DNA of 64,000 bases from Laguncularia racemosa (lineage: Eukaryota > Streptophyta > Magnoliopsida > Myrtales > Combretaceae): contig JBBMOL010000149.1 of NCBI GenBank assembly GCA_037954665.1, positions 744,001-808,000 of the forward strand, given 5' to 3'. A program made the position numbers and the translations under genes. Of this stretch, positions 33,698 to 44,647 are shown one piece after another. Positions within the stretch are counted from its first letter, which is position 1. Each line of letters opens with the position of its first letter. The notes under the pieces are model-generated. The model did not search any database. It was not told the origin of the DNA and was given only the letters and a program-made list of their open reading frames with translations.

Positions 33698-33888
33698 GGG
33701 GAAATCAACTAAAATAAATGTTATTTTGAAAAAATAATCATGAAACAGAATACTTGGTAAAATAATTTGTAAAACAGGTGGTGAAATTGTGGATCTGGAA
33801 CACGTTTTTAGTTGAGCCAAAATTGGCTAACCTAAAGGCGTGGATCAGAACAGAAGACACAAACCGGGTACACACCTTCAATATAATT
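33698..33888 (+). repeat. MULE terminal inverted repeat, left
   Basis: Starting GGGGAAATCAACTAAAATAA, it aligns with the complement of 44500-44647, which starts GAGAAATCCACTAAAATAA. Further shared blocks are AAAAAATAATCA, AAAACAGGTGGT versus AAAATAGGTAGT, TTTAGTTGAG versus TTCAGTTGAG, and a perfect 18-bp block CACACCTTCAATATAATT (33871-33888). Most mismatches are transitions. This copy has about 40 extra bases near 33830-33870. Confidence 0.8.
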
Positions 33889-34364
33889 AAAAAATTTTAA
33901 AAATAATTTTTATATCAATTGTTATAATTTTTAAATTTATGAAAATTATTTTTTTTGTTATTCTTATGTAAAATTTTATTTTATTTTTTAAAAAATTTAA
34001 TTTGAGGAAATTTATCATTGAAAAAAAGTTTGATAATTATTAAAAAGGGTGAGAAACAATTGTTAAAGAAATGTAAGAGTGTGATATAAAATAGAAAAGA
34101 ATAATTTATTAGAAAATGTTAATAGATTACAAAATTTCAAATAGCATTGTACATGAATTGCAAATGTCCATGAATGATGTCCCTTATGTTGTGTTAAAAT
34201 AGATAGATGAAATGGTCCAAACTCTATATAATATGCATAATCAAAACAAAAAATGTTAGCATTATGTAGGCAACAATTTAATATCATAAATGTGTAAGGC
34301 AAGCTAAGATTTAATTAATCATGCGTATGATGATCTGATGTTTAGCATTATCGAGTCGATGTGG

Positions 34365-35180
34365 TCATGTTCTTCTATTATGGCCTTCTCCTCGACAAAG
34401 TCCACATGTGATCTTATCTGGATGCTTTCTAATGTCCTTCTCCATGCGATATTTTTTTTGCCTTGGTTTCCCCTTTTTCCATGTAAGCTTTCCTCTTGAA
34501 TGGAGTAATGGGAAGTGTACCAGCACCTAATTAAGCATGTCACCTATAGGCAGGAAGTGGGTCCTATATGTAAGCTCTTGGTGCGTCTACTTATACTAAT
34601 TTGATATAGCTACTGACATATTGAGCCTAATTGAAGCACTTACTGCATAGTCGTGCGAGCATGGGACTCGATATATTTGCCATTTTTGGCAAGCGCATGT
34701 GTTATGGGTAAAGTCAATAGTGTGTATCTAGCTCCCTTCCATTAACCCGCTTGCTACATAATGACTACTAGTGAGCACTTCAAAAATTCTTTCCTGCATG
34801 TTGTAGTTGATGGCCTTAAGATTGTTAGCTTGTGAACTCCACCTGTTTATCTTTTCGGTGGCATATTTGATGAAGATTCTATTCTTTACCATATTCTTAA
34901 GAACCTTCAAATGCTTGTTGATGAAGTAAGCCATGCAATTATAAAATGTTTTCTTTACTAAAGTAGCTACTAGTAACCCTTAAGCTCATTTCAAGACAAA
35001 ATTGTAGCTTTCCACAATGTTGGAGGTTATATACCTAAACCAACAGCAACCATCATAGGCTAGTGTCCACATCTCCATTGATACGTTGTCAAACCATACC
35101 AGGGCATCATGCTTAACAATTCTCACATGGTCCATGAAATAGTTCAGTTTTCAAACTTATGCCTGCATCTCTATGTAGGT
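34365..35180 (-). pseudogene. MULE transposase, C-terminal half (SWIM and zinc knuckle)
   Basis: Minus-strand reading continues the transposase after element F. It has ALVWFDNVSMEMW, then TSNIVESYNFVLK holding the third catalytic acidic residue (E of VES), a helical part MAYFINKHLKVLKNMVKNR, and ATEKINRWSSQANNLKA. The SWIM zinc-binding motif NTCACQKWQIYRVPCSHDYA (CxC...CxH) lies near 34700-34650. The end is a CCHC-type knuckle, TCGLCRGEGHNRRT, whose last cysteine codon is now TGA at 34365-34367. One or more frameshifts and stops occur (after EGS near 34728, and near 34590). The transposase cuts and pastes the element by binding its inverted repeats. Confidence 0.8.
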
Positions 35181-35187
35181 GACCAAC

Positions 35188-35906
35188 TGATAAGGATCAA
35201 GTAGCATCAAGAGTTCACGAGTCAAAGTCTAATGACCCACTACATGGTATTGGAGGTCCAATGACAAGAGCTAGAGCTAAACGAGTGGGAGAAGCCTTGC
35301 AAAGATTAGTTATGGAACTCCAAGAGCAAGAAGTAGGTCGACACAAGTCTAATTCAAGTCCTGAGTTAGTAAACATAATATATCAAAGCACGGATAAAGC
35401 GGAGGCCAACAACGATGGAACGACAACCTTCAGCATTAAGGGAAGGTCGCTGGCCTAGAGGCAAAGGAGAGCCGGCCTTCTTGGCCGGCCTTGAGGGAAG
35501 CAAAGCCGGCGGGTTAAGGCTGCCAGCCTTGGAATCTGCATCGCCGGCCTAGACATCCGTAGAACATCTTTTCTTTTTCTCTTTTCTTCCGTTATTTCAA
35601 AGCCGACCATATATACATTTAGGCCGCTAGCTTATGTGATATTTCAACTATAACACCTTGTTTTGTCATATGAAAGGACAGATTTATCAAGTTGAATGAA
35701 AATTTTTCTTGAGAGAATTCTCTCTTCTTTAGTTCTTGCAAATAGAACTTCCTTTAATTTCTTCATCCTAAACGCTTGGAGAAATCTATCCGGATAGCTT
35801 AGGTTCTAATCGACGGGTTCTATTGGGGTTGGGTTACGTTTTGATTCTCGGGTTTTGAATCCTTATTGATCGTTGGGTCTTAGATCAATATCTAGGGTTC
35901 GCGTCA
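35188..35906 (+). repeat. 5' LTR of element F (719 bp)
   Basis: TGATAAGG at 35188 to CGCGTCA at 35906. It contains a cluster of GCCGGC words (35470-35550), a TATA-like CATATATACAT near 35606, and the sequence AACTTCCTTTAATTTC... shared with the 3' LTR. The frame at 35261-35458 (MTRARAKRVGEALQRLVMEL) is the copy of the pol C-terminal tail carried in the LTR, not a gene of its own. Confidence 0.95.
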
Positions 35907-35908
35907 TT

Positions 35909-35920
35909 TGGTATCAGAGC
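35909..35920 (+). other. Primer-binding site of element F
   Basis: TGGTATCAGAGC, two bases after the LTR end, is complementary to the 3' end of plant initiator methionine tRNA, the commonest primer of plant LTR retrotransposons. Confidence 0.95.
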
Positions 35921-36569
35921 TAAGGCTCATTAAATAAGGTAATCTCTATCCTTGTTAATTTTTGTTTAATTGATTGCATAAATTTTCTGTCGTAGATTAA
36001 AAAAACAAATTTGTTGTTGTTGTTCGTGGAATTGCTGTTTGTTTCGACGACGGCAAATTCCAATTGTTAAATCCCAAAGGCAATTCCATTGTCTTGAATT
36101 AGTTAGTCGGTAAATTTCACAAGAAAAAAAAAAGAATAGAAAATTCGTATAAAAAAAAATTCCAGTTTATATTTTAGATTGTTTGTTTAATTGTTCGAGT
36201 TCATTGTTTCCTATCAAAATTCACTATATCCCATATTGGTCAATCGTAGTTATTCATTGAGTCATCGTATTCTCATGTTGTTGGAATTCTGAGTTGTTGG
36301 TTGATTTATCTTAATGGTTTATTTTGGAGAAAAAAAATTCATTGAGTTGGTTCTTGAGCAAGGATTTGCAAAGGAGAGTAGATTGGTGAGAATTTTATCG
36401 TGAAAAATCAAATTGTGAGATACACGAGTGTATACACACCTTTAAGTGTAATCTGGTAAGGGAGTGAATTGTGAGGCCTTCTTAATTTGTTATTACTAAC
36501 TTTTTCTATTGCAGTGATATATCTGATCAAAGTCCAATTGGTGGAGAGAAAGGAGAAGTAGATAATAAA
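35921..36569 (+). other. Untranslated leader of element F
   Basis: AT-rich leader with short poly-A runs (36124, 36153) and no long frame, running from the primer site to the gag start. It would include the packaging signal; none can be identified by eye. Confidence 0.6.
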
Positions 36570-37575
36570 ATGATGTTTGATGCTTTAATGGGTGAGATGA
36601 AAAGAATACTGAGTAGAGAACTGGAGCAAATCCATGTAAGGATGGATAAGATTGAGCGAGGTAGGGAGCCTAGGTAGTACTTTTGTAGGGCGAAGAATAG
36701 AGAGGCTTCCAAGGAGGGGAGTGAGAATAGAAGAGGGAGAGGGCACTAAATTAGGAGAGTATAATTTTGTGATGGGGAAAGACAATACCCAAAGGAGAGA
36801 TAATAATTTGGGTAGCATAAAGATGAAAATACCACCCTTTCAAGGGAAGAATGACCTAGAATTATACTTGGAGTGGGAGCAAAAGGTTGATCACATATTT
36901 GAGTGCCATAACTATTCAGAGGACAAGAAGATTAAACTTGCAGCAGTTGAGTTCACTGACTATGCAAGTGTATGGTGGGATCAACTGGTTAGGAATAGGA
37001 GACGGTATGGAGAGGAGCCTGTTAGCACTTGGGGGGAGATGAAAACTATTATGCAAAAGAGGTTCATTCCTAATCACTGTTATAGGGATTTGCATAGGAA
37101 GTTGCAGGGTCTGACATAAGGGTCCAAAAGTGTAGAGGACTATTATAAGGAGATGGAAATAGCCATGATTAGAGCTAAGGTGGAGGAGGATGATGAAGCT
37201 ACAATGGCTAGGTTCATTGGTGGATTGAATAGGGAGATTGCTGATATTGTTGATCTACAACATTATGTAGATATTGAGGAATTATTGCATAAGGCGATCA
37301 AGGTTGAGAAGCAGCTAAAGGGAAAGAGTACTTCAAGGTATCACCCAGTTTCAAGTTCTTCCAGGTATAATTCAACTTCTAATTCTTCATGGAAGTCGAA
37401 TTGGAAGAATAACAAACCACCACCGAAAATTAAGGAAGAAGAGAAGGCTAAGGCACCGGCATCCTATTCGAAAGGTAACACTGAAACCAAATCTACTTCT
37501 AGATTACGTGATATTAAGTGTTTCAAGTGCTAGGGATTTGGGCATATTGCATCGCAGTGTCCAAACACTAAGGCG
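36570..37575 (+). pseudogene. gag: gag of element F
   Basis: The start is ATG at 36570 (MMFDALMGEMKRILSRELEQ), followed by a frame change near 36660-36690. The gag core reads IKMKIPPFQGKNDLELYLEW, DHIFECHNYSEDKKIKLAA, YASVWWDQLVRNRRRYGEEP and MKKRFIP-like MQKRFIPNHCYRDLHRKLQ, then ATMARFIGGLNREIADIVDL. A Ser/Lys-rich linker leads to the zinc knuckle CFKC-x-GFGHIASQC (37519-37560). Two stops interrupt it: TAA at 37117-37119 after LQGLT and TAG inside the knuckle at 37531-37533. Both are one C-to-T change from glutamine codons. gag forms the particle that packages the element RNA. Confidence 0.9.
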
Positions 37576-39716
37576 ATGATCCTTTTGGAGAGTGGTGATG
37601 TGGAGAGTGTGAGCTCAAGGGATGATGATGACATGCCCCCATTGGAAGATTGTAGTGATGTGGATTTAGAAGGGCTTGTAAAGGGAGAGATGTTTGTTAC
37701 TAGGCGGGTTCTTAATACTCAACTTAAGGATGAGGGTGATAAAGTGCAACGAGAGCATATTTTTCATACTAGATGCCATGTGAATAACAAGGTGTGTAGT
37801 TTGATTATTGATAGTGGTAGCTGTACAAATGTTGCTAGCACATTATTGGTTGATAAACTGAACTTGAAAACTGTGAAGCATGAACAGCCTTATAAGTTGC
37901 AGTGGTTGAGCGAATGTGGGGAGGTTAAAGTGACCAAGAGGGTACTGATTTCTTTCTCTATAGGGAAGTACCGTGATGAGGTATTATGTGATGTGGTAGC
38001 TATGCAAGCTTGCCACATACTGTTAGGACGACCTTGGCAGTTCGATAGGAAGGTCACTCATGATGGTTTTCACAATCGGTATCCTTTCATTTTGAACAAG
38101 AGACAGGTGATTTTGACATCCCTCAACCCTTGGGAGGCTAGTGAGGATCAGTTGAGAATTGCTAGAGAGTTCAGAGAGAGAGGGAAACACAAGAGTGAAC
38201 AAGAAAAGAAAATTGAGATTGTGAAAGAGAGTGGCAAAAACACAATGGTGAGTTATGAGAAGAAATATTTAGAGGGAAACACGAGTGGCATTGGAGAGGC
38301 AAGTGAGATTACAAGTGCTTTGAAGGAAAAATGACACTTACTTGTACTGATGTACAAGGATGTATATCTTTCCATTGACCATCTTAACCCTTCTTTGCTT
38401 GCAGTTGTTGTTTTTCTTTTGCAGGAATTTGCTGACTTATTTCCTGAAGAAGTACCAAGGGGATTGCCTCCACTAAGAGGCATTGAACACCAGATTGATT
38501 TTATTCCAGGTGCTTCCATTCCTAATCGACTAGCTTATCGGGCCAATCCAGAGGAAACTAAGGAGATCCAGAGGCAAATTGATGATTTGGTAGAGAAGGG
38601 GTTTGTGAGAGAAAGCTTCAGTCCATGTTCAGTTTTGTCATCTTGGTTCCCAAGAAGGATGGAACATGGCGAATGTGTGTTGACCGTCGAGCAATCAACA
38701 AGATCACAGTTAAGTATAGACATCCTATCCTTAGACTTGATGATATGCTTGATGAGTTGCATGGTGCCTGTTTGTTTTCCAAAATTGATTTAAAGAACGG
38801 CTATTACCAAATTCGCATGAAAGAGGGAGATGAGTGGAAAACGGCTTTTAAAACTAAGCATGGTTTATATGAGTAGATGGTAATGCCTTTTGGATTAACA
38901 AATGCGCCTAACACGTTTATGAGGTTAATGAATCATGTTCTTCGTGCTTTCATTGGGAAGTTTGTCGTTGTATACTTTGATAACATCTTAGTTTACAACA
39001 AAACTTTAAGTGAACATGTTCAACATTTGCAAAGTGTGTTTACTGCTTTGAGAGGAAACAAATTGTATGCGAACTTGAAAAAGTGCACCTTTTGTATGGA
39101 AACTGTGGTTTTTCTTGGCTTTGTCATAGGTGCAAAGGGGATTGCTGTAGATGAAGAAAAGGTGAAGGCGATTCGGGAGTGGCCGACACCAAGGAATGCA
39201 AGTGAGGTCAGGAGCTTTCATGGGCTAGCAAGCTTTTACAGGAGATTTGTTAGGGACTTTAGTTCCATACCTGCTCCTCTAAATGATCTTGTTAAGAAGA
39301 ACACCGAGTTCAAGTGGACTGAAGTGCACGAGCAAGCTTTTAAGACTTTGAAAGGTAAGTTGACTAATGCACCTTTACTTGTTTTACCTAATTTTGAAAA
39401 AGTTTTTGAGATTGAATGCGATGCTTCCGGGAAAGGTATTGGTGGTGTTTTGATGCAGGATTCCAAGCCAATCGCTTATTTTAGTGAAAAGCTCAATGGT
39501 GCTACATTAAATTACCTAGTATATGACAAGGAGCTATATGCTTTGGTGAGGACCTTGCAGACTTGGCAACATTACTTATGGTCTAAGGAGTTCATCATTC
39601 ATTCTGATCATGAGAGTTTGAAGTTCTTGAAAACTCAAGGTAAGTTGAACAGGAGGCATGCGGAATGGATGGAGTTCATTGAGACCTTCCTAAGGAAAAG
39701 AGAACGTGGTGGCTGA
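37576..39716 (+). pseudogene. pol: Protease, reverse transcriptase and RNase H of element F
   Basis: The protease has LIIDSGSCTNVAS near 37802, the intact D-S-G active site, and ILLGRPWQFDRKVTHDG. A stop at 38332 and a linker precede reverse transcriptase: EFADLFPEEVPRGLPPLRG (38420 on), then a frameshift near 38630, VPKKDGTWRMCVDRRAIN, FSKIDLKNGYYQIRM, a TAG at 38875-38877 where tryptophan or glutamine is expected, MPFGLTNAPNTFMRLMN, and YFDNILVYN near 38978. That last motif should be YxDD; the second aspartate is asparagine (AAC for GAC), so polymerase activity is lost. RNase H has IECDASGKGIGGVL, YFSEKLNGATLNY, LYALVRTLQTWQHYL and HSDHESLKFL. A frameshift near 39690 leads to integrase. Confidence 0.92.
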
Positions 39717-41049
39717 TGCACTTTCTCGAAGGTATTCACTTTTGACTTCTTTGCAAACTAAATTGCTTGGGTTTGAACTCATTAAGGAGTTATACGAGAA
39801 TGATGTTGACTTTGGTCAAATTTGGGCTGCTTGTGCTGAGTCTGGATATTCTGATTTCTATAGGCATGATGGGTATTTGTTTAAGAAAGATAAGTTATGC
39901 GTGCCTAAAAGCTCTGTGCGTGAATTGCTTGTGAGGGAAACACATGGGGGTGGTTTAATGGGACACTTTGGTGTTAAAAAGACTTTGGATATTTTGCATG
40001 AACATTTTTATTGGCAAAAAATGAAGCATGATGTGCAAACTGTGTGTGAAAAGTGCATTGCATGTAGACAGGCCAAATCCAGAGTAATGCCCCATGGAGA
40101 ATACATTCCATTGCCTGTGCCTAATCAACCCTGGACTGACATTTCTATAGGTTTTGTGTTAGGGTTACCATGAACTCAAAGTGGCAAAGATAGCATATTT
40201 GTTGTTGTCGATAGGTTTATTAAGATGGCTCACTTCATTGCCTATTCTAAAACTAATGATGCACAACATATTGTCGATTTGTTCTTTAGGGAGATTGTAC
40301 GATTGCACGGCTTGCCTAAATCCATTGTGAGTGATAAGGATGTGAAAATTTTAAGTCATTTTTGGCATACTTTGTGGAATAGGCTAGGCACTAAATTGTT
40401 GTTCTCTACTATTGCACACCCTCAAACTGATGGTCAGACAGAAGTAGTCAATAGGACTCTTTCAACCTTGTTGCGTGCTGTGATTCATAAGAATTTGAAA
40501 CAATGGGAGAAATGTCTGCTACATGTAGAATTTGCATATAATAGGACTGTGCATTTCACTACATCTTATTCTCCATTTGAGGTGGTGTATGGTTTTAACC
40601 TTCTGACTCCATTGGATATTTTGCCTTTGCCTGTTAACGAGTTTGTTGATCTTGATGGAAAGAAAAAGGCAGAGTTTGTAAGGGAATTGCATGCTCAGGT
40701 TCGCGACAACATTGAGAAGAAAAATGAGCATTATGCTCGACAGGCCAATGAGGGTCGTGTGAAGACTGTTCTTCATCCAGGAGATTGGGTGTGGGTTCAT
40801 CTGAGAAAGGAGAGATTTGCTGAACAGCGGAAATCTAAGTTGCACCCTAGGGGAGATGGGCCATTTCAAGTGTTGGAGTGCATCGATGACAAAGCTTACA
40901 AGATTGACTTGCCAAGTCACTATGGTAATGTAAGCATAACTTTTAATGTTTCTGACCTTTCTTTGTATGATGCAGGTGATTCAAGGACGAATCTTTCTGA
41001 GGAAGGGGGGAATGATGGGGATCAAGTAGCATCAAGAGTGCAAGTCTAA
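39706..41049 (+). pseudogene. int: Integrase and C-terminal region of element F
   Basis: VADALSRR opens the part after RNase H. The zinc-binding HHCC domain is HGGGLMGHFGVKKTLDILH, then HFYWQKMKHDVQTVCEKCIA. The catalytic core starts PWTDISIGFVLGLP, where related elements have SMDFVLGLP: the first catalytic aspartate is glycine here. A TGA at 40171-40173 follows, one C-to-T change from an arginine codon. The second and third acidic residues remain (SDKDVKILSHFW and QTEVVNRTL). The C-terminal part includes LHPGDWVWVHLRKERF and GPFQVLECIDDKAYKIDLP, ending FNVSDLSLYDAGDSRTNLSE and running into the polypurine tract and 3' LTR. It would insert element DNA, but it lacks a complete active site. Confidence 0.92.
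41000..41012 (+). other. Polypurine tract of element F
   Basis: GAGGAAGGGGGGAA directly precedes the 3' LTR at 41013. It is the primer for plus-strand DNA and also encodes the EEGGN of the pol tail. Confidence 0.9.
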
Positions 41050-41736
41050 TGACCCACTACATGGTATTGGAGGTCCAATGATAAGAGCTAGAGCTAAACG
41101 AGTGGGAGAAGCCTTGCAAGGATTAGTTATGGAACTCCAAGAGCAAGAAGTAGATCGACACAAGTCTAATTCAAGTCCCGAGTTAGTAAACATAATATGT
41201 CAAAGCACAAACGAAGCGGAGGCCAACAACGATGGAACGATAGCCTTCAGCGTCAAGGGAAGGCCGCTGGCCTAGAGGCAAAGGAGAGCCGGCCAAGGGA
41301 AGCAACGCCGGCGGGTTAAGGTTGCCGGCCTTGGAATCTGCACCGCCGGCGTAGAGCCGGCCTAGACATCCATAGAACGTCTTTTCTTTTTCTCTTTTCT
41401 TCCGTTATTTCAAAGCCGGCCATATATGCATTTAGGCTGCTAGCTTATGTGATATTTGGAATATAACACCTTGTTTTGTCATATGAAAGGACAGATTTAT
41501 CAAGTTGAATGAAAATTTTTCTTGAGAGAATTCTCTCTTCTTTAGTTCTTGCAAATAGAACTTCCTTCGATTTCTTCATCCTAAATGCTTGGAGAAATCT
41601 ATCCGGATAGCTTAGGTTCTAATTGACGGGTTCGATTGGGGTCGGGTTACGTTTCGATTTCGATTCAATTTCGATTCTCGAGTTTTGAATCCTTATTGAT
41701 CATTGGGTCTTAGATTAATATCTAGGGTTCGCGTCA
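41013..41736 (+). repeat. 3' LTR of element F (724 bp)
   Basis: TGATGGGG at 41013 to CGCGTCA at 41736. It differs from the 5' LTR by point changes and indels in the GCCGGC cluster (41287-41365) and near 41040 and 41650. The frame 41078-41275 (MIRARAKRVGEALQGLVMEL to VKGRPLA) is the likely C-terminal end of the pol protein, carried into U3. Confidence 0.95.
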
Positions 41737-41741
41737 CCAAC

Positions 41742-43534
41742 TTCTTACATTACATATTTTTGTGTGCCTAGTTGAAGTTGCTTGCAGTGTATCGTATACA
41801 AAACTGCCACACTATGAATAGAGGCCACCATCCATTGGCTCGAGCTTTGACTACTAACTTGATGCCAGAGTACCTATCTAATATAAGGCAAATGGTTTCA
41901 CGATCTTTACGGTCACCAACCGCATGTTCCTTCAATTTTCTCAAAAACGAGCTTTATGTTTTAGCTGACTCATCATCTATGAGAGCGAGTGTTAGTAGAA
42001 GTATATGGTTGTTGCCATCAATGCCATAAGCAATTAGTAACTTATGCATGTATTTCCCATACAGAAACGTTCCATCAATGGTAATGATAGGTCTAAACAA
42101 TCTCCACATTGCAATGCATGGCCCAAATACCTAAAAACCCACTTAAAAGTGGACACTATGGGGGTATTTGATCTTCTCCACCCCTAATGAACTCTTCTTC
42201 TGAGATTGGTATTTTTTATCGCATTTAGAAGCTTAGGGAGCTCATTATAAGACATCTCCCAATTCTCGTACATATGCTCAATAGCTCGTTTCTTGCCTTC
42301 CTGAATCTGTTTCGTGGAATTCTTGTAACTAAATTCCTCTTTCACAATAGAAGTGAGTACGACAACCTTCACATGAGGATTGTCCCTAACAAGATTAACA
42401 AATCGACTTGTAAGAAGATTGCAATCCAATTATAAGTGATCCTGACTTATTATCGGGATGATGAATGTATATGGACCATCAAATCTGGTAACTACGAACA
42501 ACCTCTTTAACTTCTTCTTACGGGCTCGAAGCCTCCACTTACAACCATGTTCTCTTTTTAAACAATAAATTGACCAAAGCAATGTATTAGATTCTATAAC
42601 AATGAAGTTATAATGGCTCTTCATATGGTAAGTCTTAATTGCTTGATTAACATCTATCTTTTTCCTGAATCTCTTGCTTTATTGAACTCATCACTGTTAC
42701 TTGAACCACTGCACATTGCATTTTGGTCCTTCTTAAAATAGGTGTAACCATCATTATCGCCAACATTATAGAAGGGAACGAGATCTTTAACTACCATATA
42801 AGGTGGTTCAGCTTGCCTTGGCTGATATATTGCTCGTGTGGAGTGGCTTAAAGTGATTAGACGATCCTCTTTAGCCATATCATCTACTTTGTTGTAACTT
42901 TCCTAATCTTCCTTCTCAGAGCTTTCCTCATAATCAAAACTTTCCACCTCAGCACCCATTTCCATGTCAGTGTTCACTCCCAAATGCACTATGTAGGGAT
43001 TATGCGTGTCTGGTCATTGTAACACTAGAGTAACTGCTCTATTTACTTCATCTTTATCATTCAATGGTGTCTTTTCTATAGGGGTTGAAACGTATGCTTC
43101 AAACATCGACAACTTGGGAGGCATTTCTTCCCTATTAGGTGAGGAATGTGGGTGCCTATTTTCTTAGAATGTCTACTGTTTAGAGGGACCCCGCCTAAAT
43201 CTTCAGAAATTTTAACATACAAATGTTGTATGCCATGCTTTTTAAAGGATTCAGCTATTTCAATTATATTTTCAACATCGTCATTTTCTTTAATTTCCAT
43301 CAAAGTGTAAGATACATTACTCTTATGGAAAATAAGATGCCTATGAATTATCTCAACCCTCACTTCAGTTGGATTGACTCTAATACTCTGACATATTCTA
43401 TACAAGAATTTGGTGTAATTCACATTTTTCTTCATTTTTAACTTTTTAACCAGATCCTTATCATATTCTGGCCCTTAGTTACCATTGACAATATTTTCAA
43501 TTGCATAGATGAGTAATTTGATGTAGTTACCCAT
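41742..43534 (-). pseudogene. MULE transposase, N-terminal half and DDE core
   Basis: The start is taken at the ATG complementary to 43532-43534 (MGNYIKLLIYAIE), with a stop soon after; a downstream frame opens MKKNVNYTKFLYRICQSIRV at 43435. Next come MKSHYNFIVIESNTLLWSIY and HGCKWRLRARKKK (42624-42430), the zinc-binding N-terminal region shared by MURA and FAR1 proteins, then LLTSRFVNLVRDNPHVKV (42429 on) and ENWEMSYNELPKLLNAIK. The DDE core near 42100-41760 reads RPIITIDGTFLYGKY (first D) and CLILDRYSGIK (second D). Stops and shifts include one in the core (AKT-stop-SSFLRKL). The reading stops at 41742, where element F was inserted. Confidence 0.85.
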
Positions 43535-44499
43535 TGTTATCCTGTCTGCAATATAGATGAATTATCAGTTAATCAACCAAAATAGATAATATCTGTTTTT
43601 TAACCTAGACAATGCACAACAATGATCTTTTTCTTGCCATGTAACATTTTTTTTTTATGTTTTTAATTTTAATATTTTTTTTTCAAAATTTTGTAAGAAA
43701 ATTGGCAATTTTACATAAGAACACAAGAAAGATTATTTTATAAAAAACTTTCTAATTTTTTTTTCAAGTGTTATTCAATACAAATATTTTTTTATAACAA
43801 TATAGATAATAAATAAAAATTTGACAATTAAAATTAATATGAAAATTTTCATTAGCATAATGTTGATCTTGTTCCCATATCAATGGCAAAATTAGCTATC
43901 GCATGCTATGCATTATAAGATCTACATAAATTAGGTCTAATAAATTACAAATTAATAATAAGCACTAATATTTTTTGAAATATATATTGTTATGAAAAAT
44001 CATGGCAAAAGTTTCGTCAAATGGTGAAAACTAATACAATAACACATGAACTTTAATTTTTGATCAAAATACATACCAAAATATAGATTGATTGAGTTTT
44101 TTCGTTGAGGAAATGGTAGATCTTAGTGAACTCATTCAAATCCTTTTGTTTTCGTAGCTTTAGAAGAACTTCTTCTTCTTGCGAAAAAGAGAAAATCAAA
44201 GGGAGAATTAGAGTTTGCGAAAGGAAAAATAAAAATGAATGTGTTTTGTTTTTGCGTTTGTGTTATTACAATGAAGCACTGTAGTGTTTGTGACTCCATA
44301 AAAATAAGTTTGTAAGATACTTTTATAGGTTTGCATACATGTTTTTATTTTTTAGGTTTGCAGTGCACATGTAGGTAATTATTGAATGGTGGATCTTTAA
44401 TGAAAATATTTGATGGTGGGATTAATTATATAGGGGCATTGTGATGTGTACTAAAGGTGTAGTCATGTAGACGTGGTTTGTATCTTCAAGCAACGGTAC

Positions 44500-44647
44500 A
44501 ATTATATTGAAGGTGTGGATCAAATTCCAACTCAACTGAAGGCGCGTTTCACGATCGTGACTTTACTACCTATTTTAAGAATAACTTCATTGGATGCTAT
44601 ATTTTGTGATTATTTTTTTAAAATTATATTATTTTAGTGGATTTCTC
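44500..44647 (-). repeat. MULE terminal inverted repeat, right
   Basis: The reverse complement of this segment matches 33698-33888. The perfect 18-bp block is at 44500-44517, and the outer end is GGATTTCTC at 44639-44647. It lies beside the transposase 5' end, so it would also carry the transposase promoter in an active Mutator element. Confidence 0.8.

Larger units (their letters stand above)
35188..41736 (+). mobile_element. Element F: complete Ty3/gypsy retrotransposon nested in the MULE
   Basis: LTRs of 719 and 724 bp flank gag, protease, reverse transcriptase, RNase H and integrase in Ty3 order. The five bases CCAAC occur on both sides (35183-35187 and 41737-41741), a perfect target duplication that also shows the MULE transposase was already there. 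Primer site and polypurine tract are both intact. The LTRs share most bases but differ by several indels, so insertion is fairly recent yet not new. The coding region has stops, two frameshifts and lost catalytic residues. I place it among chromovirus-like Ty3 elements from its gag-pol sequence; the exact clade needs a tree. Confidence 0.95.
33698..44647 (-). mobile_element. Mutator-like DNA transposon (MULE) carrying nested element F
   Basis: Long terminal inverted repeats (33698-33888 and 44500-44647) enclose a broken MURA-type transposase read on the minus strand from 43534 to 34365. Element F (35188-41736) splits the transposase; without F and its target duplication the transposon is about 4.4 kb, a normal size for an autonomous MULE. 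Long inverted repeats and the transposase domains (N-terminal zinc-binding region, DDE core, SWIM, CCHC knuckle) are diagnostic of the Mutator superfamily. Stops within the core and in the knuckle show it was inactive or is now decayed. Outer edges are set by the end of inverted similarity and may be off by a few bases. Confidence 0.85.

Noticed and set aside
40519..40920. 133-codon minus-strand frame
   Set aside because: Antisense shadow of the integrase of element F.
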